Source: Psococerastis gibbosa
Lineage: Eukaryota; Arthropoda; Insecta; Psocodea; Psocidae
NCBI GenBank assembly: GCA_963971405.1
Contig: OZ020491.1
Location: 130,910 to 194,909, forward strand
Length of the DNA stretch: 64,000 bases
Direction: 5' to 3'
In this document: positions 10,181 through 20,500 of the stretch, piece by piece
Layout of the letters: each line of letters opens with the position of its first letter
How positions within the stretch are numbered: the first letter of the stretch is position 1
Program-made: the position numbers and the translations under genes
The notes under the pieces: model-generated
The model's database searches: none
Seen by the model: the letters and a program-made list of their open reading frames with translations, nothing else
Told to the model about the DNA's origin: nothing

Positions 10181-12847
10181 CTATACATCTGGTGTGCATA
10201 TAAAGTCTTTGGGGAGGGCATGTCTCCTTCTAATTCCCGTCAGGTAATTCCCAAGCTCTTTAATAAGAGGGGAAACTGACAAAGGTGCCATCTCTAAAGT
10301 ACTGGCTGTTAATTTAAGAATAAAAGATTTTAAAGGAGCAATTTGCAGATCTTTGTGTATAGTTTTATAACTAACATATGGAGGAGCTCTTACTGCACGT
10401 TTGAGAAAGTATCCTTGAGCTTTTTGGAGCTGGTCTTGCGCTTTCTCACCACAACGGGCCGCCCAAATTGGGCAACCGTATGATAGTATTGGCCTTAATA
10501 GCATTTTATACAGTAATATACCATTTGAGATAGCTAATTGAGATTTGCCTCTAAAGAGAGAACTGATACGATTATAACCACCCTTGGCCTTGCTTATAGT
10601 TTGCTTGACGTGTGCTTTAAAACTTAATCGCGTATCAAGGAGAACTCCGAGATACCTAACTTGCTTTTTCCAAGGGATTTTCGCTTGGCCAAAATGGGTA
10701 GAACCGTACTCTCTGAAGGGATCTCTGGTCATACGTTGAGAGAACATTATCGCTTCCGTTTTGCTCGGATTAATCTTAACCTGCCAGAGATCGCTCCATT
10801 TGGAGATAGCCTGTAATGCCGTACTTAATGTATTTACAATGCATGACTTGCTTGTTCTTAGGGAGTATATGACCGTATCGTCTGCATAAACTCCTATATT
10901 GACATTCTCAGGTACTTTCATGTCATTTATAAAAAATGTAAAAAGAACTGGCCCTAGAATACTTCCCTGAGGCACACCAGCATGAATATTATGTACAGTT
11001 GATGTTAGTCTATTTACATCTACAAAGAAGAGTCGGTTAGTTATATATGAATGAATTAAGGTGATCATGCCATCCTTGATTGGGGTTTTTAGAAATTTAT
11101 AAATTAAACCTTCATGCCAGACAGCATCGAAGGCCCTGGCAATGTCCAGGAAAACTGCACCTGTGTGCTTCTTTCTATTCCAGCCTTGTATAATAGTTTC
11201 TGTTAAACGAAGGATGGCATGGACCGTGCGGAAACCAAACTGTTCAGGACGAATGAGGTGATGCTTATCCATTTCTTCAATCAGCTGAGTCAGAATGACT
11301 CGCTCAAATAGTTTACTTAGATTTGAAAGGAGACTAATTGCCCTGTAATTAGCCGGATCCGTATGATTCTTTCCAGATTTGGGCACAATGACCTTAGCAA
11401 GCTTCCAGGCTGTTGGGAAGTACGAAAGTCGTATACATGAATTGATTATGCGACCAAGATAATACAACGCGTCGTCTGGTAGAAGTTTAAGCACTCTATT
11501 CGTAATTCCATCTAAGCCCGGAGCTTTTCCATTCTTAAGTTTACTGATGAACATTTTGATTTGCGTGATATTGGTGCCTTTAATACGTTTAGCCGGCCTT
11601 TTTTGTGAAAATAAATCAACGTGAGTATGCACTGTTGCATTAAATAATGTGTTTTTTATAGGGTGCGGTTTAAACGTATTGGCAATTGCCTCGGCTAGGA
11701 CATTCACTTTGTCTAAAGGAGAATGGTGGACATTGCCCATAGGGTCTTTCAGGGGAGGGATGTATTGCTGGGATTTCCGCATTGATCTTGTGAGTTTTCA
11801 CAGTGAGCAGTCCTTTGGGCTGAGGGATTTGGTCTTTTCTACCCACTTGGCAGCTCTGTAGATCCTAATGCGCTCAGCTATCTCCTTTTGAAGGTCGTTG
11901 ATGCGTCTCTTAAGCTCCGGTTCCTTCCTTTTGTGGAATGTAGTCTTAAGGGAATTCCTTTGCCTAATAAGGTTCAGGATTTTGGGAGGAAGGAATTCAC
12001 GGTGCTTAGTAGGGTTGATCTTCGGGCAGGATGCTTCGATGGCTCTTCCAATAGCTGAAGTGAAGGTCTCTACTGCTTGGTCTATTTCCTGAGTTGTAGG
12101 GAGCTCACGTAAAACTAGTAGTTCTTGGAGACACTCATCGAAGATCTTCTTGTCCATCTTCTCAAGGTTGTATAAGGGTTTGGAGGGGGTCACACATACA
12201 TCACCGTTTAGCACTAACTTGATGGGGTAGTGATCAGAAGTTAGCTCAGGAATGACGTAAACGTTCATATCCTGTTCCAAGTTCTTACTCACTGCTAGGT
12301 CTATAACACTGGGGCGCAGCTTACCTGAAGGGGAGTATCTAGTACAAGTGTCCGGGTAATGTAGTGTGTAGGCGTTTTTATTTACATAAGGGAGCAGCAT
12401 CCTGCCTCGAGAGTTGATGGAGTAGCAGCCCCAAGCAACATTCTGCGCGTTGAAGTCACCCGCAGCAATGACGGCAGGGGCTTGATGCATTAGGGTATCC
12501 ATATCCGACTTGGGGAACTTGAGTCTGGGGTTACAGTAAATTGAGAAGATCGCCGTCTTCTTGCCTTTATAGTTAAGACATATTCCTATTGCTTTTATGT
12601 CATGGACTTTGGGTGTAATCCGGTGATGTACGATAGAGGACTTGACAGCAATAAGGATTCCGTGGTTGTCGTTATTGCAATACACTGTATATCCCGGTAG
12701 ATATACAGTGGGACGTGTAAGACTGGTTTCTGATAAAAGGATAATGTCTATATCGTGGTTTGTCGAAAATTGTAGTAATTCCGGTGTCTTGGAGTAAAGG
12801 TCACGACCCACATTCCATGCTGTAATGTTCAGGTGTGTTTTAGCCAT
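10181..12847 (-). pseudogene. Jockey copy 2 ORF2: endonuclease and reverse transcriptase
   Basis: From ATG at 12,847 (MAKTHLNITAWNV) one frame of 889 codons runs to 10,181. An APE-type endonuclease nicks the target: residues 1-230, with AWNVG, LSETSL, AGDFNAQN and TSDHYPI. An RT follows: residues 450-750, with APGLDGITN, FLDIARAFDAVW, GVPQGSILGP and VYADDT. The C-terminal domain ends RRRHALPKDFICTPDV. The frame is interrupted once: TGA at 11,798-11,800 stands where TGG (Trp) would fit, between KDCSL and KLTRS. Near 11,229 the conserved FGFRKGHSTVHA reads FGFRTVHA, a 12-base in-frame loss of KGHS compared with copy 1. The reading is otherwise clean, so inactivation is recent. Confidence 0.9.
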
Positions 12848-13377
12848 AGGTAAGCTGCATAGCCAGGCTGACCGGTGATGCTCGTGACTGCACTGGCTGC
12901 AGCTTGAATGGTCATGGTTCCTTGTAGGATGTGTTGTGATAAAGACATCGCTTCATTTAATGTATTTAGTAGTTCAGAAATATCTGATGGTTGACTGGAG
13001 TTTGTAGGACGGGTGCTTTGCGAGAAAGCTACTCCGTTAGGGAAAGAGTCTCTGCTCTGTTGGGAGGGTTTATATAATTGTTTTTGAGGTGGGCTGGGTT
13101 GTCGTAGGGCTGGGAAGTTCACTTCAGTGTTTTTAGGAGGGTGGGAAGGCTTCGCACTATTAGGGGGGTTGTCTTGACGATTCTGGTTCCCGGACTTCTG
13201 ACGTTTCTGGTCGAAGGACTGGGATGCAGATTTGTACATAGGACAGTTTTTGAAAAATTCTGTATGATTGCCATGACAGTTTGCACATTTGACAAATTCT
13301 TTAGCAATATTTTGCCCTTTAGGGCAGTCTTTAGTCGGGTGATTTTCTCCACACTTCACACAACGAGACGATATCCT
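12829..13377 (-). pseudogene. Jockey copy 2 ORF1, C-terminal part
   Basis: The minus strand encodes three zinc knuckles (CRISSRCVKCGENHPTKDC, then CANCHGNHTEFFKNC), a proline- and serine-rich linker, a helical segment (ISELLNTLNEAMSLSQHI) and the end AAYLWLKHT. This is the RNA-binding ORF1 protein. The stop lies inside the start of ORF2, an overlap of 19 bases, which in Jockey-type elements goes with translation of ORF2 by reinitiation. It is cut off from its N-terminal half by the LINE inserted at 13,388. Confidence 0.85.
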
Positions 13378-13387
13378 ACAATTGTGA

Positions 13388-15504
13388 TACAATTTCTACA
13401 AACACCATGAGTCTGTTTAGATTGTCCTAAACAGACTCATGGTGTTTGTAGAAAGTCAACGATTGCTCTCTGACAACCAAGCCGGCTTCCGGCAGCACAG
13501 AAACACAGCTGAACAGGCGGCCAGATTGTCACAACACATCAAGGACGGATTTCATAGGAAACTAAGCACCCTGGCCGTGTTTGTAGACTTCAAAACGGCT
13601 TTCGATCGGGTGTGGAGGAAGAAACTAATAAGCAAACTCGGAAACCTTGGGGTAAGTGGGCAGCTACTCCACACTATCACATCGTTCTTCTCGCAAAGAT
13701 ATATCCGGGTCAGGTACCAGAACGCAACCTCTGGGTACAAGCAGACAAAACAAGGACTGCCACAAGGCTCGGTGCTCAGTCCCTTTTTATTCAACCTCTT
13801 CATAGATGACGTAGTGCGCCTAATAGAAAGTATACCCGGAGTCAATGCCCTGCTTTATGCCGATGACTTAGTTATATGGGCGAGTAGTAGTGATATCAAA
13901 GCACTGGGAACAACGCTGAATTGTGCCCTCGCTAAGCTTGAATCATGGACCAATGATAATGAAATGGAAATTAATAGCTCTAAAACGGAATTTCAACTGT
14001 TTTCACTTTCTACAAAGCAGCACAACGTTAGTCTCAGGTATAAACGTGTGCCGTTACAAAGAACTGAAGAAGCAACATACCTTGGGGTAAAGCTAGACAA
14101 AAAGCTAAGTTGGAGCAAGCACACAGAGAAGCAAGCAGCACTGGCAACACAAAGACTGTCCCTTCTGAAGCGACTCAGTGGAACAAAATGGGGCGTAAGC
14201 CAAGATGTACTGTCGTGTGCATATAAAACATATGTACGGCCGGTTATGGACTATGCTTCTGAGGTAACCATCACTGCACCTGCCGCCAGCCTAAAAAAAT
14301 TGGACCTGGTTCAAAATCAAGCGCTGCGTATAATTACCGGAGGTACAAAATCCACCCCAATCACTGCAATGGAGCTTCAGGCAGAAGTCGAGCCACTAGG
14401 GATCAGGCGAGACAACCTTGCATTAAACATGTACGAAAGATTAAAGAGGATTGGTCTTGACTTTTGGGAAAAGCATAAACCGGCTAGTGGCAGACTGAAG
14501 ACCCAAGTCGATTTTATTTCGAAGTGTAGAGAGATGGCATCCAACCTTAACCTAGAAAACAGGCAGAGCTTTCCGAAATTGGCCGATATGCAAACAACAG
14601 ATTTAGCCACCGCCCGACTGCACCTAATAAGAACAGTCAGCAAGGAAGAAACCCCCACAATGGAGCTTAAGGCAACGGCACTAGAAACCCTAGCAACTTG
14701 GTATCCTGAAGATGAGTGGGCTCACATTTACACAGACGGCTCGGCATCGCAGGCGAAATTCAATGCTGGAGCCGGCGTGTACACTAAATTTTTCGTCCTA
14801 GCTGCGCCAGTCGGGAAGTTAGCTACAAACTATAATGGGGAAGTAAGTGCTATTCTGCTGGCTCTGAGGAAAATTGCAGAATTGCGATGGGAAAATAGAA
14901 AAGTCGTCGTCTTCGTTGACTCTCAGGCTGCCATCTCGTCGATTGCTAGCTACGAACACAACGAGGACTTTGATATTCTGCAATGCAGGAAAATCGTGAG
15001 CAATCTCATCCGCACTGGCTGCACCATAGTACTACAATGGATCCCTGGGCATGCTGATGTCCATGGAAATGAGGAAGCGGATAGACTCGCCAGAGAGGGA
15101 GCTGCTATGGAACAACCTGACAAACCCATGACCTTAAGTGACTGTAAGAGGCATACCAAAGAATTCTTTCAGGTTAAGTGCGGGACAGCTCACAGGACCG
15201 ACGCCGCTGGAAAAACATGGGAAAAACTAGTGCAGAAGAAAGACAGGCCGCCAAAGAACCTACCCAGATACCAGTCAGTTGCGGAATTTAGGTTAACTAC
15301 GGGTCATGACTACCTTCAGAAACATCTCCACCGTATAGGTGTAGCAGCGGAGTCTTTCTGCCCTTTATGCGACACCCGGGAAGAGATGGACGGAAATCAT
15401 CGTAAGACGTGCCAGGCACTTGCCAGTAGCAGAGGTTCACCACCAGATTATGTGTTGTATTGGGCTGCAAGAAAGCTGATGGCGGAAGCCTAGCGCTATG
15501 GTGT

Positions 15505-15535
<31 letters not shown>
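13388..15535 (+). mobile_element. 5'-truncated I-group LINE with poly(A), inserted in Jockey copy 2
   Basis: The element is flanked by a perfect 10-bp target duplication, ACAATTGTGA, at 13,378-13,387 and 15,536-15,545. It ends in a run of 28 A (15,509-15,536). Its first bases are an inverted copy of its own start: 13,393-13,420 is the exact reverse complement of 13,427-13,454, leaving a 6-base loop. Such 5' inversions are known from twin priming during LINE integration. The coding part keeps RT and RNase H but lacks ORF1 and the endonuclease. Uninterrupted coding and an undamaged duplication indicate a young insertion. Confidence 0.95.
13439..15493 (+). CDS. RT-RNase H part of LINE ORF2 (I/Nimb/Outcast group)
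   Basis: An open frame of 684 residues without stops. It contains the RT palm (VFVDFKTAFDRVWRKK near residue 48, GLPQGSVLSPFLFN near 101, LLYADDLV near 139). An RNase H domain follows (HIYTDGSAS near 429, a DSQAA motif near 495 and WIPGHADVHGNEEADRLA near 534). At the C-terminus is a CCHC-type cluster (CPLCDTREEMDGNHRKTC near 640). RNase H downstream of RT separates it from Jockey and CR1 LINEs and points to the I-like group. The ATG at 13,439 lies within the hairpin's right arm and is an internal Met. The true N-terminus with endonuclease was lost at insertion. Confidence 0.93.
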   Translation: MVFVESQRLLSDNQAGFRQHRNTAEQAARLSQHIKDGFHRKLSTLAVFVDFKTAFDRVWRKKLISKLGNLGVSGQLLHTITSFFSQRYIRVRYQNATSGYKQTKQGLPQGSVLSPFLFNLFIDDVVRLIESIPGVNALLYADDLVIWASSSDIKALGTTLNCALAKLESWTNDNEMEINSSKTEFQLFSLSTKQHNVSLRYKRVPLQRTEEATYLGVKLDKKLSWSKHTEKQAALATQRLSLLKRLSGTKWGVSQDVLSCAYKTYVRPVMDYASEVTITAPAASLKKLDLVQNQALRIITGGTKSTPITAMELQAEVEPLGIRRDNLALNMYERLKRIGLDFWEKHKPASGRLKTQVDFISKCREMASNLNLENRQSFPKLADMQTTDLATARLHLIRTVSKEETPTMELKATALETLATWYPEDEWAHIYTDGSASQAKFNAGAGVYTKFFVLAAPVGKLATNYNGEVSAILLALRKIAELRWENRKVVVFVDSQAAISSIASYEHNEDFDILQCRKIVSNLIRTGCTIVLQWIPGHADVHGNEEADRLAREGAAMEQPDKPMTLSDCKRHTKEFFQVKCGTAHRTDAAGKTWEKLVQKKDRPPKNLPRYQSVAEFRLTTGHDYLQKHLHRIGVAAESFCPLCDTREEMDGNHRKTCQALASSRGSPPDYVLYWAARKLMAEA

Positions 15536-15537
<2 letters not shown>

Positions 15538-15545
15538 AATTGTGA

Positions 15546-16478
15546 GAGAAATGCAGGAAGGACTGGCAATTGTAACACTGCGGGACTCCACTTAGTCCCC
15601 GGTACGGTTCATACTTGCATCTTGTGTAGTCACATGTCGCAATCGAGAATATTTCCGGAGATTTAGCAGTCTCCGGAAGTGTAATTAGAAAAAGAGGTAA
15701 TAAGGTTTTATCCGGGCTTCGAGATTTTAATTGAGTTACTTCGGTTACCTGGAAGCCTCTTGCTTCCAGGTCTTACTTGATGTCATTGGTGTCTGCGTTG
15801 ACTGGTAGACCACGTAGAACAGCCTTGATCTTAGGTAGTTGTTCCGGATCGAAACAGGTAATATTGATATACAGGATCTAGTAGTTTGGTTAACGCTTTA
15901 AAATCACCAATCGTGGCTACTCTAATTGATACCATATCATTTTTTACCGCAACCATTGTTGCAGTAAATTGCAGTTTGCTTACAATACGCACAAGATTTG
16001 GGTATGAGTTCTGCGCCGTTTTCGGGCCGTAGTAGACATTGATCGGTAGTATTTTTATGGCTTTCTGACCATCAGCAGGTTGGAAGGTAGGGTTTTGGGT
16101 ATTGCTAAGAGGCTCAAAACTATTTGTCACTGGAATGTTTGACACAAACTCCGTGGGTTGAACCACCTCCATGTTAGATTCTGACATGTTTACAGATGTT
16201 ATCGTCTGAGTATCTGATCTATTTGCTACTTTCCTTTTTAGGGTTGCACTATTTTTAACATTACTGTATGTCAACACTTTACATAAGTCTTTTTGGTGGT
16301 CATTGGCTGGGCCGTCTAACACACTATTGAGTTTGTTCATAAGTTGCTGGGTTGTAACTTTGGCTGTTTTTGCCGAAAACGAGTAACGGGTAGATTTTGA
16401 GCCTGTTATTGAGTAGTGAGGTGTAAACTTACCCCTGGTAGGTACATAGTTCTTGCGCCTTTTATTAATTACAGGCAT
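15546..16478 (-). pseudogene. Jockey copy 2 ORF1, N-terminal part
   Basis: From an ATG at 16,478 the minus strand encodes MPVINKRRKNYVPTRGKF, then a basic and Ser/Thr-rich segment, and the RRM-like central region (IKILPINVYYGPKT and RVATIGDFKALTKLLD). The start chosen here is inside a longer open frame and matches copy 1. Near 15,830 the main frame is lost, and the stretch to 15,546 continues in other frames, so this half has at least one small indel. It ends at the target duplication of the inserted LINE, beyond which ORF1 resumes at 13,377. Confidence 0.8.
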
Positions 16479-16587
16479 GGATACGTAATACAGGATGATG
16501 ACACTACAAGCAAGCACACACAGGATACAGTATGCCTACACACACTTTTACCCACCGACCCACAGCTGGCAATGGCCGCGCATTCAA

Positions 16588-16592
16588 ACAGT

Positions 16593-16627
<35 letters not shown>

Positions 16628-16646
16628 CTAGATGACGAGGCATTTG
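16588..16646 (-). rRNA. 28S rRNA interval between the R2 and R1 insertion sites
   Basis: Fifty-nine bases antisense to 28S: ACAGTGGGAATCTCG, then CCATTCATGCGCGTCAC and GATGACGAGGCATTTG. On the minus strand it starts just after the R2 site (normally TAGCCAAATGCC, here TATGCTCAAATGCC) and stops at CCCACTGT, inside the R1 target. It is therefore the short spacer of 28S left between an R2 insertion and an insertion at the R1 site. Sequence match to arthropod 28S is near perfect apart from the R2-side junction. Confidence 0.92.
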
Positions 16647-17505
16647 AGCATAAAATAAGTGTAATGCAGAATAAAGAAATACAAGACAAAAATACAATAT
16701 CAATACCACACTGGCTGCACACAGCTTGGGCGGTGAAAGCGTGCAAAGCGCCGCTACTTAAGGCCAAAAATCCTATTAAAAACAATAAATAACCTAACTA
16801 AAGAAAAGGAAAAAAGAGAATGTAAAAGAAATATAAATAAATTTAGGACCTACTTGAGCAAGACAAAAACAAAATAAAATACCTAAGGCATAAGGAGAGG
16901 AAAAACAACAACCATAAAACCATATAATATCTCATCACCAAACCGCCCAGAACCAAATAATACTAAAATTATTAATACTAATATCATATAACATTAAAAT
17001 ACGTAGTGCAATATAAATAATAACGGGGCATTGCAGCCAGCGTTAGCTTCCTCATCTATATCCACATAATATAATAATATAATAAAATATATACACATAA
17101 GTTAAAACCTAACCTACACTGTGATTACATTAAAAGACCTAACAATTTAAAACCTAACCTATGCCTACATTAAAACCTAACCTAACGGGAACACAGATTA
17201 AAAGAATTAGACGTCATTATATAAAATATTAAAATACCAGCATAGGTTTCATTAAAACAAATTAAAAACGGGACATTGATGCATCACAGTATTGTCAAAT
17301 TTTAAAAGCCAAAGAGGCATTAAAAACGGGTCATGAAAGAATTTAAGATCTACACTATAACAGAGAGGACACGAAGGGTTTAAAATCTATTATTAAAACC
17401 TACACTAACCATTACTATTAAAACCTATACTCTATACAAAAAACCTTTAAAAAAAACATTGTTTTTAAATTTAGAATCCATTGTTAAAACCTACCCTAAA
17501 CATTA
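16647..17505 (-). mobile_element. 3' UTR of the R2-like element
   Basis: About 860 AT-rich bases lie between the R2 stop codons and the 28S junction. It carries scattered AAAACCTA and CCTAACC repeats on the plus strand, but no coding sequence. R2 3' UTRs are bound by the element's protein to start reverse transcription; whether this one is still functional cannot be judged. Confidence 0.55.
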
Positions 17506-20500
17506 TTAAAACTTTATTAAAACAGGCAACCTGCCGTGGGGAGCCCATATTCTTCTCATGAAATGTTTATGCGCCGTGACTCCCCACTGCAAAACACTAG
17601 TAATAATGGCGCTCCTGTCCCTGTCATTGAGACCAAGTAACATGTCAACTGGTCTGTTTTCCCGGGCATACCAGCCCCTGGCCCCCACAAGGAAGGCATT
17701 AAAGAACACATTCCCAGGCTCTGTCACAGATGGGCACAAACGCATTATCTCCCTTGTAACCTCAGGATTATTGTAGTATGCTGTTTTTTGTGCATGCACC
17801 TGCGACAGAGTCTGGGGATGTGCCCACGATATTTTCGACTACCCATACCTTGCCCTCCATGGCGAACACAAGGCCTGGCTTGCATCGCAGGCCAGCCCCA
17901 TACTGCAACACTGGTTCGACGTGTACCTCTAAGCTCCCCGCGGCCCTGGCTTTATTAGTCAGTTTGCGCCTGTCATGGCGCTCAATAGCAGCCATGCCAC
18001 ACCTCTGCAGTATATGGCAGACGGTTTCTCATCAGCCAGGGCACCCGCCCCTGCAAAATCTTTGTTCCGGGGCATGGTCCATTGTGCCCATGACAGGCAA
18101 TGCATTGGCACGCAACCTGACTGCATTAATGAAATCGTGTCCTTTCCAAAATGGCGGCGGGTTGCTTATCCAGCTGTTATTTGCCTTATGAGAGCCAGCC
18201 TGCAAAATGCCCGGGGCACTGTTTAAGGCTCCGATCCGAGCTTCCCAATAGGCTGCCGGGGTCTGGTCCTTATTCAGGGCCATTCCCACCATCCTATTAT
18301 AAAGCTCGGAAACTGATGGAGTCTCCAGAGTGGCCCTTAGAGCGGGATCTACTCTAGGATGCTCCTCAGTTTTCGGATCCTGCCAGCTAGCGTATTTGGA
18401 ATCAACATCCTCAGGCTTTGGACCCCCAGCCCTCCCATTTTAATTGGTCCATTAATTAATGCATCGGGAAAATGCGTATGAAGGTGTAATGCTTTCCTGG
18501 TACAATTACGGATCTGGACGTCAAAAAATTCTAATTGTTTAGCAGTAACACGTGACGTCTGCTGACCGTAAATGTACCTAGGTACCAGATACTGCTTAAT
18601 TAAAAGCAGTTTCTGGTGAGGCTTTAACGCCAACCTACGTACTCTCCCAATGTATTCTCCCAAATTAGGCATAGTGGGGGCCATTCCTCCATTTATGCCG
18701 AAATCTAGGCCCAAAAACCTGAAGGTGTTGATTCCAACTACCCCCGGAATACTGACCCCAACAATAGCAAATAAAGGCTTTGTGGGATTGTAAATAGCCC
18801 TTAATTTGTTATTAAGAGGATTAAGAGGATTAAGAGGATTAAGAGGATTAAGTGCCATTCCCCTAGTCGCAAAGAAATTATTGGTGGTGGCCAGTATTCT
18901 CGACATGTTCCCCTGGTCATTCGAAAGTAATAAGATGTCGTCTGCAAATGCAATGGCAGAGACTTGAGTACCATTGGAACTCACAGATCCCCCAAGATTG
19001 GAGTCTAGGCCGTCCAGTAGTTCGTCTATTACGGCACTGAACAGGACCGGAGACATCGGATCACCCTGCTTTACACCGCGACATACGTTAACAAATTTCC
19101 CGGAGGATTTGCCCGCAACTGTCAGGGTGGTCCGATATTCCCGGTACTGTTCCATAATAAACAAAACTACCTCAGGCTCAACCCCAAGTCTACAAAGGGC
19201 CCTGGCTATCACGGGCAATGGGACAGTGTCAAATGCCTTACGGACATCCAGCGAAAGCACGTAGTGCTCCCGTACTTCGCGTCTCCGTTCTCTAATGAAG
19301 GCATCTAACAACAGACAATTTGCCATGGTCCCATCGACCGTCTGAAAGCCCCTCTGCAGCGTGTTGAGGTCAAGTCCAGTCTGCAACCGTTTGGCCAACA
19401 CACGATTCAAAGTCCGGAGCACCAAACCTGAGATCGTGAGAGGCCTCCAGTTAGCGACCAGTCCCAGATTCCCACCCTTGGGGATCAGTACAGTCCTACT
19501 TATTTTCAAGAAAGAAGGTGTCATCCCATACAATAAACAAATGTTGAAGACAATTGTTAACTCGGTTAAGCTGTGATTACGTAAAGCACTCAGGGCAATA
19601 CCATCGGGCCCAGGAGAGCCCGACTTGGTTTCCTTAAGAACCTCCCTTACTTCCTCTTTTTTGATTCGTTTTAAAATAGGAGAAAGGAGGCTCTTTCTCG
19701 GACCAACCGGGATCATAACAGGCTCTCCCGGATCCGAAAATACTGCCCTGTAGTGTTCGTCTACTTCCGATAGTGGTGGCACAACCGCTACCTCCCCTAT
19801 ATTATCCAAGAGGGACCTGCCACATTGGGCCTGATCTTTTGCCCATAGTTCCTGAGTTCTTTTAAATTGGGCACTGCGCCGAGTCCCTCTGGTATTCCTA
19901 TTTCTATTATGATTATTATGAACATCATTATTATTTATGCCTTTTACTTTAGGGGGCGGCAGCAACATCAGGAGCTCAGTATCCTGAGTAATGGACCTAA
20001 ATACAAGGGATGACACCTCTTGCCTCAGATCCTGCTCCCTGCCTAATTCTAACAAATACAATTTTATATCATCATGGCCATGCCGTTCTCCAGCTGGATC
20101 AGCGACAGGAGAGCAAGGTGACCCTGGTCCTGAGTCCTGAGGACTTCCCTCGGCATTATACACGTCTCCTGTCGTTGGTCCAGCCCTCAGAGAACAGCTG
20201 TTGCCGCAAGGGTGCTGCTGAGAACTCGGTAAGACGGTTAAGTCGCCCGAATTAACAACAACACCCGCAGAAACCCCTGACTGCACCTTTGGTGGCGAAA
20301 TATAAGGCAAAGACAACATCGTACCACCCTGAGAGGCATGCACCTCTGCCTCCACGCGAATATGTTGAGAGGGAGATAGATTCTGCTGCATGTAGGGAAG
20401 AAATCGGTATACAACAGGGGAATTTAATGCTGCAGAAGTTAGCGGCTGTGGCTGAGAATCCGGTAAAATCTCCAGATCTCCCGAGTTCACAACCACCCCC

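Larger units (their letters stand above)
9900..16587 (-). mobile_element. Jockey-clade LINE copy 2, near full length, at the 28S R1 site
   Basis: This is a LINE with 5' UTR (16,479-16,587), ORF1, ORF2 overlapping ORF1 by 19 bases, and a 3' UTR with a polyadenylation signal. The 5' end abuts 28S rRNA sequence ending ...CCCACTGT, which falls inside the target duplicated by R1 elements. The RT motifs (GVPQGSILGPVLF and VYADDTVIY) and the ORF1 knuckles look Jockey-like, not R1-like. ORF1 is split by a younger LINE at 13,388-15,535. Apart from that, ORF2 has one in-frame stop and one 12-bp deletion, so decay is modest. Confidence 0.8.

Noticed and set aside
16575-16646. Calling Jockey copy 2 an R1 element because of its 28S site
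   Set aside because: Its RT motifs (GVPQGSILGPVLF, VYADDTVIY) and ORF1 knuckles look Jockey-like. The site alone is not enough.
17100-17180. CCTAA repeats as an arthropod telomere tract
   Set aside because: They are few, irregular and spaced by AAAA and other bases. They belong to the R2-like 3' UTR.
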